Assembly (NCBI GenBank): GCA_947175175.1
Contig: CAMWLV010000028.1
Coordinates: 1-32,930, forward strand
Source: an uncultured Lachnospiraceae bacterium
GTDB lineage: Bacteria; Bacillota; Clostridia; Lachnospirales; Lachnospiraceae
Direction: 5' to 3'
Length of the DNA stretch: 32,930 nucleotides
The notes beneath the pieces were generated by a model. It saw only the letters and a program-made list of their open reading frames with translations, had not been told where the DNA came from and made no database searches. Shown here piece after piece: positions 7,256 through 14,446 of this stretch; the stretch's first letter is position 1; the number at the start of each line of letters is the position of its first letter. Both the position numbers and the translations under genes were made by a program.

Positions 7256-8620
7256 TCAAGCCAATATCTGCCGCGCCACATACACCCCACTGGCAGAGGC
7301 ATGAGATAGTGAATGCGTCACACCACTTCCGTCACCAATCACATACAGACCTTTATACCTGGTCTCAAGGTTCTCGTCGATATCAACCTCCATATTATAA
7401 AACTTGACCTCAACTCCATATAAAAGTGTATCGTCATTCGCTGTTCCCGGGGCAATCTTATCCAAAGCATAAATCATCTCTATAATTCCGTCAAGAATAC
7501 GCTTAGGCAGCACAAGACTCAGATCGCCGGGCGTCGCCGCTAGTGTCGGCGTCACAAGCCCTTCCTCGATACGCTTCGTATTGCTGCGCCTGCCGCGCAC
7601 CAAGTCGCCAAAGCGCTGCACGATAACGCCTCCTCCCAGCATATTCGATAACCTGGCAATACTCTCACCATATCCATTGCTGTCCTTGAACGGCTCGGAA
7701 AAATGCTTTGCCACCAAAAGCGCAAAGTTTGTGTTTTCCGTCTGTTTGTCCTCACCTTCATAGCTGTGTCCATTCACTGTGACAATGCCGTTTGTGTTCT
7801 CGCTTACCACGATTCCCTTTGGATTCATGCAGAAAGTTCGCACCCTGTCCTCAAATTTTTCGGTGCGGTACACAATCTTGCTCTCATATAGTTCGTCCGT
7901 GAGATGGGAAAAGATAACTGCTGGCAGCTCGACTCTCACACCGATATCCACACGGTTTGACTTCGTGGGAATCGCAAGCTTGGAGCAGATACTCTCCATC
8001 CATTTGCTCCCGCTCCTCCCAACAGAAATGACACACTTATCACATTCATGGCAGTCTTCCCCGCATTTCACACGATACCCGCCGTCGAGCACCTCAACGT
8101 CCGTAACTGGTGTATCAAAGTAAAAATCAACCTTATCCTTCATCTCTGCATAGAGGTTTTCCAGCACAATATAATTGATATCCGTTCCCAGATGACGCAC
8201 AGAAGCATCAAGGAGATTCAGCTTGTTCTGCAGACAGAGTTTTTTCAAATGTGTTCCTGCTGTCGAGTACATCTTCGTCCCCTCACCGCCGTACTTCATA
8301 TTAATCTCATCTACATATTCCATCAGCTCAATCGCCTTGGTTTTGCCAATATGCTCATACAGCGTTCCGCCAAAATCATTTGTAATATTATACTTTCCAT
8401 CTGAGAAAGCGCCCGCACCGCCAAATCCGCTCATGATCGAACAGCTCTGGCATTTGATACAGCTCTTGACCTTGTCGCCATCAATCGGACAGTGCCGCTT
8501 GTCAAGCGCATGCCCAGACTCGAAAACCGCTATTTTCAGATCACTCTTTCCGTTCATCATCTCATATGCCGAGAATATTCCTCCCGGCCCTGCCCCTATT
8601 ATAATCACATCATAACGCAT
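7256..8620 (-). CDS. FAD-dependent dehydrogenase-like flavoprotein
   Basis: The 454-residue protein starts with a Rossmann dinucleotide motif, IIIGAGPGG (residues 6-14), with the acidic FES about 20 residues on for FAD binding. It ends with the second FAD motif, YVIGDGSGVTHSLSHASASG. Cysteines at 44, 54, 57 and 60 (CIKCQSC) resemble a redox or metal-binding cluster. The layout matches the uncharacterised COG2509 group of FAD-dependent dehydrogenases. Its substrate is not known. ATG 8620 has a GTGAGG about 8 bases upstream. It lies 87 bases downstream of the yunG-like gene on the same strand and may share its transcript. Length is typical and the gene looks intact. Confidence 0.8.
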   Translation of the reverse strand: MRYDVIIIGAGPGGIFSAYEMMNGKSDLKIAVFESGHALDKRHCPIDGDKVKSCIKCQSCSIMSGFGGAGAFSDGKYNITNDFGGTLYEHIGKTKAIELMEYVDEINMKYGGEGTKMYSTAGTHLKKLCLQNKLNLLDASVRHLGTDINYIVLENLYAEMKDKVDFYFDTPVTDVEVLDGGYRVKCGEDCHECDKCVISVGRSGSKWMESICSKLAIPTKSNRVDIGVRVELPAVIFSHLTDELYESKIVYRTEKFEDRVRTFCMNPKGIVVSENTNGIVTVNGHSYEGEDKQTENTNFALLVAKHFSEPFKDSNGYGESIARLSNMLGGGVIVQRFGDLVRGRRSNTKRIEEGLVTPTLAATPGDLSLVLPKRILDGIIEMIYALDKIAPGTANDDTLLYGVEVKFYNMEVDIDENLETRYKGLYVIGDGSGVTHSLSHASASGVYVARQILA

Positions 8621-8707
8621 ATTTTAAACCTCACTTTCTGTAAAAAATGTGTCTGCTAATACACTGACCTAATCCCCTCAAATAACTGCTATATCAACTG
8701 CAGCTTC

Positions 8708-9157
8708 CTACGCATTACTTATTAGGGCGTGTGAGTCACTTAACATCTTTTTAAGGTACTCATATCTAAGGCGCTTCTCCTCTTTTGCAAAATGCGTCTC
8801 CCGAGACTGCCGGGGATTATCTTCGTATCTTAAAATTTCATTGCCGAACTGCTCGCTTGTCAGGTCAAAGCAGCAGTCTCCGACTACATTATAACAATGA
8901 TAATTTCCGTCTTGCCTGCGTATTCCATATACTTCACCCCCAAAGATATCCTGCGCCAAAAATGCGGTGATGGAACACTGTCCCAGCGTCTTATTCTCCG
9001 GTGTCCATTGATCGCGCATTCTCGGTGCACAGGTCTTGGCACACCAGATTTCTGACAACGCATCATACAAATCAAGCGGTGTATTGATTCCCTTATATTG
9101 GTCTGTTACCGCCTGCACATTTGCCTGTTCCCATCCATAAAACTTGTAATCTTTCAT
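8708..9157 (-). CDS. YunG-like conserved protein
   Basis: The 149-residue protein contains IWCAKTCAPRM, LGQCSITAFLAQDIFGGEVY and NYHCYNVVGDCCFDLTSEQF. This Cys/His-rich pattern resembles the B. subtilis YunG family, which has no assigned function. The conserved Cys, His and Asp in a GQC...H...D order could form a thiol-hydrolase-like site; that is inference. The start is set at ATG 9157 (MKDYKF), with GAGAGG 5 bases before it. A GTG at 9202 in the same frame overlaps the stop of the deformylase gene but has no ribosome binding site. It sits directly after the deformylase gene and is probably co-transcribed with it. Confidence 0.65.
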   Translation of the reverse strand: MKDYKFYGWEQANVQAVTDQYKGINTPLDLYDALSEIWCAKTCAPRMRDQWTPENKTLGQCSITAFLAQDIFGGEVYGIRRQDGNYHCYNVVGDCCFDLTSEQFGNEILRYEDNPRQSRETHFAKEEKRLRYEYLKKMLSDSHALISNA

Positions 9158-9201
9158 CTCTGCCTCTCTTTCCAGGGCATTTCCAAACACGCCCTTGTCC
9201 A

Positions 9202-9612
9202 CTATATAACAATTCCATCAAGATGGTCACACTCATGCTGTATGATCTGTGCGATCCAGCCAGAATATTTCTGTTTCTGCTTTTTCCACCCAGAGTCAAA
9301 AAATTCTACCTCGATATCCTGATACCTTGTTGTAGGACGCACTCCGCTGAGAGACAGACAGCCCTCCTCGGTTTTGTAAGCCCCGGTTTTTTTCGTGATC
9401 ACCGGATTGATCATCGGCACATTCATAAATCCCATATTTACTACAATGATCCGCTTCTTCACACCGATCATGTTTGCCGCCATTCCGACGCATCCAGCTG
9501 CATTCGCCTTCAGTGTGTCGAGCAGATCCGTTATCACCTGTTGGTCTGACTTGGTCGCCGGCTCTGATTTTTGACTTAGAAAAAAGATATCCTTCATTAT
9601 CGGCTTCACCAC
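9202..9612 (-). CDS. def: peptide deformylase
   Basis: The protein removes the formyl group from the initiator Met of new proteins, using a metal held by Cys and two His. All three motifs are visible: GCVGMAAN (usual GxGLAAxQ, here with Asn in the Gln position), EGCLSL with the metal Cys, and QHECDHLDG with the metal His pair and catalytic Glu. At about 136 residues it is the short clostridial type and ends soon after motif 3. The start is taken as GTG 9612 (a second GTG follows at 9609), because AGGAAGG lies 6 bases upstream. An in-frame ATG at 9648 is less well placed. The stop abuts the yunG-like region. A second def gene probably exists elsewhere in such a genome. Confidence 0.85.
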   Translation of the reverse strand: MVKPIMKDIFFLSQKSEPATKSDQQVITDLLDTLKANAAGCVGMAANMIGVKKRIIVVNMGFMNVPMINPVITKKTGAYKTEEGCLSLSGVRPTTRYQDIEVEFFDSGWKKQKQKYSGWIAQIIQHECDHLDGIVI

Positions 9613-9743
9613 GATTATCCTTCCTCGCTTTCTATGTTTTCGTAACATCCAGCCTTGCAGAACTATTTAGAAAAAACCTTAACTGCAATCCTCCTTTGCC
9701 ATGATCCCCCTCCCCCATCTTCCAATATTCATACTATATTTTT

Positions 9744-9772
9744 AGTGTAACATAACAGCTGCACTGCGTAAA
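9744..9772 (-). promoter_or_regulatory. probable promoter of def-yunG-like operon
   Basis: On the minus strand TTTACG (9767-9772) and TACACT (9744-9749) are spaced by 17 bases, about 130 bases before the deformylase start. The match is moderate. Confidence 0.4.
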
Positions 9773-9807
9773 GAATACCATCTCAAATATTTCTTACTGA
9801 AAAATAC

Positions 9808-9841
9808 AAAAAACTGCCCTCACTGGTCAGGACAGTTTTTT
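9808..9841 (-). terminator. terminator after hsp20
   Basis: AAAAAACTG (9808-9816) pairs with CAGTTTTTT (9833-9841), with an inner CCT/AGG pair. It has A- and T-runs on both sides and could work in either direction. It follows the hsp20 stop by about 20 bases. Confidence 0.8.
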
Positions 9842-9863
9842 GCTCATAATGAACCGATTGATT

Positions 9864-10322
9864 TTATCCTTCAATCTGAATATACTTGCTCTCCTCAATG
9901 GCTGGTTTTGCTTCCTTCTTTGGCACAGTCACTTTCAAGATGCCATCCTCAAATCTCGCCTTGATATCCTCCTGTGTAACTTCCTCACCGACATAGAAGC
10001 TTCTGCTGCATGTTCCGTAATATCTCTCGCGACGGATATATTTGCCGTTCTCATCCTTCTGGTCATTATTCTGGCTCGTCTCGGCATTGATGGTCAGATA
10101 TCCGTTCTTGAGCTCCGCCTTCACATTTTCCTTCTTGCAGCCTGGAAGATCAATATCCAGCTCATAGCCATTATCATTTTCCTTGACATCTGTTCTCATG
10201 ATGCCTGTGGAAGTATTGTAGTGGGAAGCTGTCCTCATCGGACGGGCAAAATCCTCAAAGAAATCATCAAATAAACTCTCTCCAAAAATACGATTCATTA
10301 CATTTGAACTTGGTAATAACAT
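9864..10322 (-). CDS. Hsp20/alpha-crystallin small heat shock protein
   Basis: The 152-residue protein has the alpha-crystallin fold from about residue 40 (DVKENDNGYELDIDLPGCKK) to the diagnostic ARFEDGILKVTVPK near residue 130. It has the usual N-terminal FDDFFEDF arm and a short C-terminal tail. Small heat shock proteins bind unfolding proteins and hold them for refolding by DnaK. ATG 10322 has AAGGAGG 8 bases upstream. The promoter overlaps a perfect CIRCE element, so HrcA repression and heat induction are expected. It is monocistronic, with its own terminator. Confidence 0.95.
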   Translation of the reverse strand: MLLPSSNVMNRIFGESLFDDFFEDFARPMRTASHYNTSTGIMRTDVKENDNGYELDIDLPGCKKENVKAELKNGYLTINAETSQNNDQKDENGKYIRRERYYGTCSRSFYVGEEVTQEDIKARFEDGILKVTVPKKEAKPAIEESKYIQIEG

Positions 10323-10395
10323 AAACCATTCCTCCTTAAAATAATTATTCCTGTTCAGCCGCTCTTGTGGCTGTTGTTTTATTTGTTATATATGT

Positions 10396-10437
10396 GTTAT
10401 AACATACTTATTAGCACTCGTCAAGAGAGAGTGCTAA
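10396..10437 (-). promoter_or_regulatory. hsp20 promoter with CIRCE (HrcA operator)
   Basis: TTAGCACTC (10411-10419), nine spacer bases and GAGTGCTAA (10429-10437) are the exact CIRCE consensus bound by HrcA. The minus-strand promoter TTGACG (10419-10424) with TATAAC (10396-10401), 17 bases apart, overlaps it. Confidence 0.92.
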
Positions 10438-10575
10438 TAATATTTCTAAACTTTTTCTAAAGTCCCCCTTTATTTTACCCTCTACTATCAAGAAATATTC
10501 CTTTTGACACAAGATATGCTTTTATGAAAAAAATTCTATCTTTTTAGAGCTTTTTTAAAGATTCCTTTGCTATAA

Positions 10576-10722
10576 TATGAGCAGGGCGGCGGAGCAAGTA
10601 TCACCAAAATGGAGGCAGCTTTCTCTGATATTCAGATTGGTGATGGCTTGGAGGCATCCGGTACCTTTGACGGCGAGGCGTTTGTCGCAGCTAAAGTCAT
10701 CATCGAGCTTTACCAATGGTAA
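10576..10722 (+). pseudogene. 3' remnant of a DUF5666-like secreted protein gene
   Basis: The frame from 10576 is open for 48 codons to TAA 10720-10722. It contains MEAAFSDIQIGDGLEASGTF and ends with VAAKVIIELYQW. The order 'I.vGD.leasGt.dG..f.A.kV.i' recalls OB-like DUF5666 repeats of extracellular proteins. It has no signal peptide, start or ribosome binding site, and a stop lies just before it. It is probably the tail of a deleted gene, cut at the family A repeat that begins right after its stop. Confidence 0.4.
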
Positions 10723-10800
10723 GAACCTGTAGAAAAATAAGTGACACCTCCTCGAAGAAATATTCTGCGCAATCTGTATCATGTATTCTGTTTTTTATTT
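10723..10800. repeat. family A inverted-repeat element
   Basis: The left end GAACCTGTAGAAAAATAAG starts directly after the stop codon of the decayed frame. The inner CTGCGCAATCTGTATCA matches the copy at 1495-1550. The right end is degraded into a T-rich stretch, so the border at about 10800 is approximate. Confidence 0.45.
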
Positions 10801-10805
10801 TTGAA

Positions 10806-10857
10806 TTGACTTATGTGTCTAATGGTGTTAGACTATTGTTGTCTAATATCATTAGAC
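10806..10857 (+). promoter_or_regulatory. BlaI-M56 operon promoter with two tandem dyads
   Basis: TTGACT (10806-10811) and TAGACT (10829-10834) are 17 bases apart. Two dyads with identical arms, GTCTAA-N5-TTAGAC, lie at 10817-10833 and 10841-10857, centre to centre 24 bases. The first covers the spacer and -10 box, the second the likely transcription start. This is the layout expected for two BlaI-type dimers repressing the operon that follows. Confidence 0.75.
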
Positions 10858-10975
10858 ACATTTTTTATTTGTTAGAAGTTGTACAACAATATTCTATTTC
10901 ATAACATGAAACAACACTTGCTGACAATTTCTGATTCATCATCAAAACAAATTACAGTAAAAAGGGGGATTTACA

Positions 10976-11368
10976 ATGGACGAAAACAGATTAGGCCTTA
11001 TGGAAGGGCGATTTGCGGACATCATATGGGAATCTGCTCCCATCAGCACAGGGGATTTGGTTAAAATCTGCGAAGCGCAGTTTGGCTGGAAGCGCACGAC
11101 GACATACACAATGCTCAAGCGTCTCTGCCAGCGTGGTATTTTTGAAAATGACAGTGGTACTGTGATTGTCTTAATGCCCAAAGAGAAATTTCACCAAAAA
11201 CAGAGCGAGCAGTTTGTCACGGAAACCTTTGGCGGCTCTTTGCCCGCTTTTATCGCCACTTTTACAAAAGGGAAAACGCTGAGCGACGAGGAAGCGGACG
11301 AAATACAGTGCTTGATTGACAAAAGCCGAAAAAAAAGGGACAAGAAAAGTGAGGAGGTGTCAAAATGA
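10976..11368 (+). CDS. BlaI/MecI family repressor
   Basis: The 130-residue protein is a winged-helix repressor of the BlaI/MecI/CopY type: EGRFADIIWESAPISTGDLV, then TTTYTMLKRLCQRGIF as recognition region, wing to about residue 75, and a C-terminal dimerisation arm rich in Lys and Glu. In this family a membrane M56 protease triggers cleavage or release of the repressor. Here the next gene is exactly such a protease and overlaps by four bases (ATGA), so they are translationally coupled. ATG 10976 has AAGGGGG 7 bases upstream. Two GTCTAA/TTAGAC dyads at the promoter are its likely operators. Confidence 0.9.
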   Translation: MDENRLGLMEGRFADIIWESAPISTGDLVKICEAQFGWKRTTTYTMLKRLCQRGIFENDSGTVIVLMPKEKFHQKQSEQFVTETFGGSLPAFIATFTKGKTLSDEEADEIQCLIDKSRKKRDKKSEEVSK

Positions 11369-13752
11369 CACTGGAATCCCTATTTGCAACAGTACTGCAG
11401 TTAAGCTTATACGGAACTGTCGGCTGCGGCGTGATACTGGTCTGTGCACTCATTAATTACGCGCCGGCGCCCAGATGGATTTCCATGGTTCTCTGGGGAC
11501 TGGTGGCACTGCGGCTGCTTATACCGTTTCACTTTTCCTCAGCAGTAAGTCTATTCCAATTCCACAAAATTTCCAATTTGACAGCACGAATCGACAGTAC
11601 ACTTGATTTTAAAGAGATTGGCCATGAGGATTATAAGATTGCATTGGAAGGGAGCATAGAATTTGAACAGGCTATTGCAGCCGGAAGTCCTGTATCGGCC
11701 AATGCAGCTGGCGATAGAATGGTATATTATTACGAACGCGTAAACGGAAGAATAGAGCCTGCAAAAACAGCCTATGAGACCTTCCTGTCCATCGGCGCGC
11801 GTGTATGGCTTGCTGGTGTGGTACTGTTGTGGATTTGGGCAGCTGTCTCTTATGTCCGACTCAAACGCAAACTGCGCTTTTCCATGCGGCTGTACCAAGG
11901 TGTGTATGAAACAGATGTCATTTCCTCGCCCTGTGTGGTAGGAATTATCAGACCACAGATCTATCTGATTCCTGATCTGACAGAACTACAGAAAATGCAC
12001 ATTCTGCTGCATGAACAGATGCATATACGATATCTCGACCACATCTGGAAAGTTGTGTCCTTTCTGGTTATCAGCATACATTGGTTCAACCCTTTTTTGT
12101 GGTTTATGTATCATCTTTTTCAGGGAGAAATGGAGAAAGCCTGCGACGAGAGAGTCCTTTCTCGACTCGGAGAGGACAAAAAGGAAGATTACAGTGAATC
12201 CCTGTTGGTGCTTGCTACAGGCAAAAAGCGGAAACAGCCAACACCGATTGCTTTCGGCGAGGATAATATTAAAGACAGAATCAAGCGTATCCTTGCTTAC
12301 AGAAAACCACTGATTACGGTGACTGTTCTGGTTGTCATAATTTCTATTGCGGGCTGCTGTGTGTTTCTGACAATACCAGCGGATACATCAGAGGATAACC
12401 CAAAAAATAGGCAAGATCCCGCTGTAGCCCTAGATGCGGATAACACTTTGCTATCAGACAATGATACGACGATACCTGAAACACAACAAGAGGAATCGTT
12501 TTTAGCGAATTTAAACAACATTCCCACAGAAATCACCTCCGATGAAGGGCCAGGACCTGACCTGACAGAAATATATGAGGAAATTTCTGACAACAGCGTC
12601 ACTTATCAGGCGAGGTGGGGCGGAATCTACCGCATAAATGCGGACGGTAGTGAGGAACGTATTTATGACATTCTCGCAGGGATCCATCCACAGTTAACTA
12701 TCTTTGAGGAACGATTATATTTCCTGACCGATCGCTACTATGTAGATGGTGCACTGGACTGGGCTAATAACACGATCCGTTGGATCGATCTGCAGACACT
12801 TGTAGTAGGTGACCTGCCAATGGTACGACAAAATACTTCTATTTCAGGCTTTGGCATCTATGACGGAATCATTACGATCTATTATGATTCAGAAGACATG
12901 GATACGCAAATGCTCTATGCTGAAGAGGACAGTGCGTTCCATGGCAAAAGTATCACACAGCTAACCGAAACAGAACAGCAGCAGTTAGGACTTGAGATGA
13001 CACAAGCCATCCTGCGTAATCCGGGCACTCTGGTTAATATCTCCAACAGAGTCCGGAATCAAAATATCGCTTATCTTGATATGGACGGGGATCGCATTGC
13101 AGAACAGGTCATACTGGAGCCTTCCAAAGACCCTGCCAATGCACAATACTTCAACGATCCACTGACATATTACCATCTGCAGATTGGCGGCGCAGATATG
13201 GAAGAATTCGGAGAAAATCTGGCCAATACTCTTTGGGCAGTCAGTCTTGATGGCAGAGAGGTCCTGTTGATTCTCTATGAGGATGGTCCAAGCGCTGATC
13301 CATATACGCACTTCTATCAATACAAAGATGGACAGATTCTTAAAATCGGAGGTTTTGAGGACGATATCCGTCTGTGTGAGATCAGTACTGATGGTATTAT
13401 CACAGGTGCAATTCGAAGAGACATTGTACAGACTGACTGGATCACCATGCTCTGGCAGCTTGATCCAAACGGAATGCTGGAGGAAATCCCACAGGAAGTA
13501 TACGATTTCAGGAGCAGAAACTGGGTAGAACTCTATGACGAACTGCCGCTTCATCCTGCTGTCGGAGACAGCGAAACGTTTACGATAGCTCCGCAGATGG
13601 TGAGATTCCTGCAAACCTCCGCCGACTGGAACTGGGTTCTCCTGGAAACCGAGGAAGGACAACAGGGATGGGTACACTTGGAGAATTTTGAAGTCGTAGA
13701 ATTAAAGAAAAATGTTATGGATATATTTGATGGATTATATATGGCTGGATAG
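11365..13752 (+). CDS. M56 (BlaR1-like) membrane metallopeptidase with non-penicillin-binding sensor domain
   Basis: The 795-residue protein has N-terminal membrane helices, then the gluzincin site HEQMH (216-220) in a membrane-linked loop. IHWFNPFLWFMYHLF and EMEKACDE (255-262) follow, the conserved BlaR1/MecR1 zinc-protease context. A further helix lies near 312-332. From about 335 on the protein is predicted outside the cell: an acidic linker, a region with propeller-like repeats (GGIYRINADGSEERIYDIL, then LTIFEERLYFLTDRYYVDG), a segment with YLDMDGDRIAEQVILE, and an SH3-like end (QTSADWNWVLLETEEGQQGW). There is no SxxK/SxN/KTG penicillin-binding domain, so the signal is not classical beta-lactam binding. 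It is coupled to the repressor gene before it and followed by a lipoprotein gene. The ligand is unknown. Confidence 0.88.
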   Translation: MTLESLFATVLQLSLYGTVGCGVILVCALINYAPAPRWISMVLWGLVALRLLIPFHFSSAVSLFQFHKISNLTARIDSTLDFKEIGHEDYKIALEGSIEFEQAIAAGSPVSANAAGDRMVYYYERVNGRIEPAKTAYETFLSIGARVWLAGVVLLWIWAAVSYVRLKRKLRFSMRLYQGVYETDVISSPCVVGIIRPQIYLIPDLTELQKMHILLHEQMHIRYLDHIWKVVSFLVISIHWFNPFLWFMYHLFQGEMEKACDERVLSRLGEDKKEDYSESLLVLATGKKRKQPTPIAFGEDNIKDRIKRILAYRKPLITVTVLVVIISIAGCCVFLTIPADTSEDNPKNRQDPAVALDADNTLLSDNDTTIPETQQEESFLANLNNIPTEITSDEGPGPDLTEIYEEISDNSVTYQARWGGIYRINADGSEERIYDILAGIHPQLTIFEERLYFLTDRYYVDGALDWANNTIRWIDLQTLVVGDLPMVRQNTSISGFGIYDGIITIYYDSEDMDTQMLYAEEDSAFHGKSITQLTETEQQQLGLEMTQAILRNPGTLVNISNRVRNQNIAYLDMDGDRIAEQVILEPSKDPANAQYFNDPLTYYHLQIGGADMEEFGENLANTLWAVSLDGREVLLILYEDGPSADPYTHFYQYKDGQILKIGGFEDDIRLCEISTDGIITGAIRRDIVQTDWITMLWQLDPNGMLEEIPQEVYDFRSRNWVELYDELPLHPAVGDSETFTIAPQMVRFLQTSADWNWVLLETEEGQQGWVHLENFEVVELKKNVMDIFDGLYMAG

Positions 13753-13801
13753 AGCTATTCTTATTTATTGTATTACAATGTAACAAAAGGAGGATATTAC
13801 A

Positions 13802-14419
13802 ATGAAAGTGAAAAATTTAACAATACTCTTATTTGCAGCAGCAAGCACTCTGCTGATCGGTGGATGCACAAAACAGAACACAGAAAATGTGCCAGAGGCA
13901 GCATTGGACTTGTCAGTTCTATCTGAAGATCGGATCGAAGCAGACATCCTATCAGAAACCGTTGACAGCACCTCTGCTGAAACAATAACCACTACTGTGG
14001 ATGTAACAAAAGCATTTCAACCAAATGATGGCTGGACCTCTGACTTTTTCTTCCAGATGCCGAAAGACTGGAGCTATACGGTTGACGAAGACACCTTCGA
14101 ATGGGGGTTTCTCATTCAAGTGAACAATCAGGAAGATTCCTCAATCCGCATTTACGGCCAACAGGGAACTGTCAATGTGGAACAGTTTTATACTGAAGCT
14201 CCCACTGATTTTGAGACATCAAGCGGATTAAAAGGAAAATATTATCAGGAAAAGCGCACAAATGAAAGCGATACTTCCTATGTAGAGGGCGATATCGTGT
14301 TTGATCTGAAATTGTATGGAGTGCACTTCTATATGCCCGAAAATGTATATAACGAATATAAAGAAACACTCCAGACAATCTTCCTGAGTATCAATATAGA
14401 AGATATTATTGCGGAGTAA
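13802..14419 (+). CDS. lipoprotein with PsbP-like domain
   Basis: The 205-residue protein has a signal peptide ending in the lipobox LIGGC (Cys22). A Thr/Ser/Glu-rich linker follows, then a domain from about residue 75 with the 'F.MP..W' pattern (FFFQMPKDWSYTVDED) and a later strand-rich part, similar to PsbP-like domains of Firmicutes lipoproteins. It is anchored on the outer face of the membrane. AAAGGAGG lies 9 bases before ATG 13802, and the gene begins 50 bases after the M56 gene on the same strand. It is probably an accessory or output of the BlaI/M56 system. A direct role as sensor partner is a guess. Confidence 0.75.
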   Translation: MKVKNLTILLFAAASTLLIGGCTKQNTENVPEAALDLSVLSEDRIEADILSETVDSTSAETITTTVDVTKAFQPNDGWTSDFFFQMPKDWSYTVDEDTFEWGFLIQVNNQEDSSIRIYGQQGTVNVEQFYTEAPTDFETSSGLKGKYYQEKRTNESDTSYVEGDIVFDLKLYGVHFYMPENVYNEYKETLQTIFLSINIEDIIAE

Positions 14420-14446
14420 TATACAATTGGATATCCTTCTGTTTTC

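Noticed and set aside
12985..13677. 230-residue minus-strand frame inside the M56 gene
   Set aside because: Shadow of the coding strand; no start signal, and the M56-lipoprotein operon reads cleanly through it.
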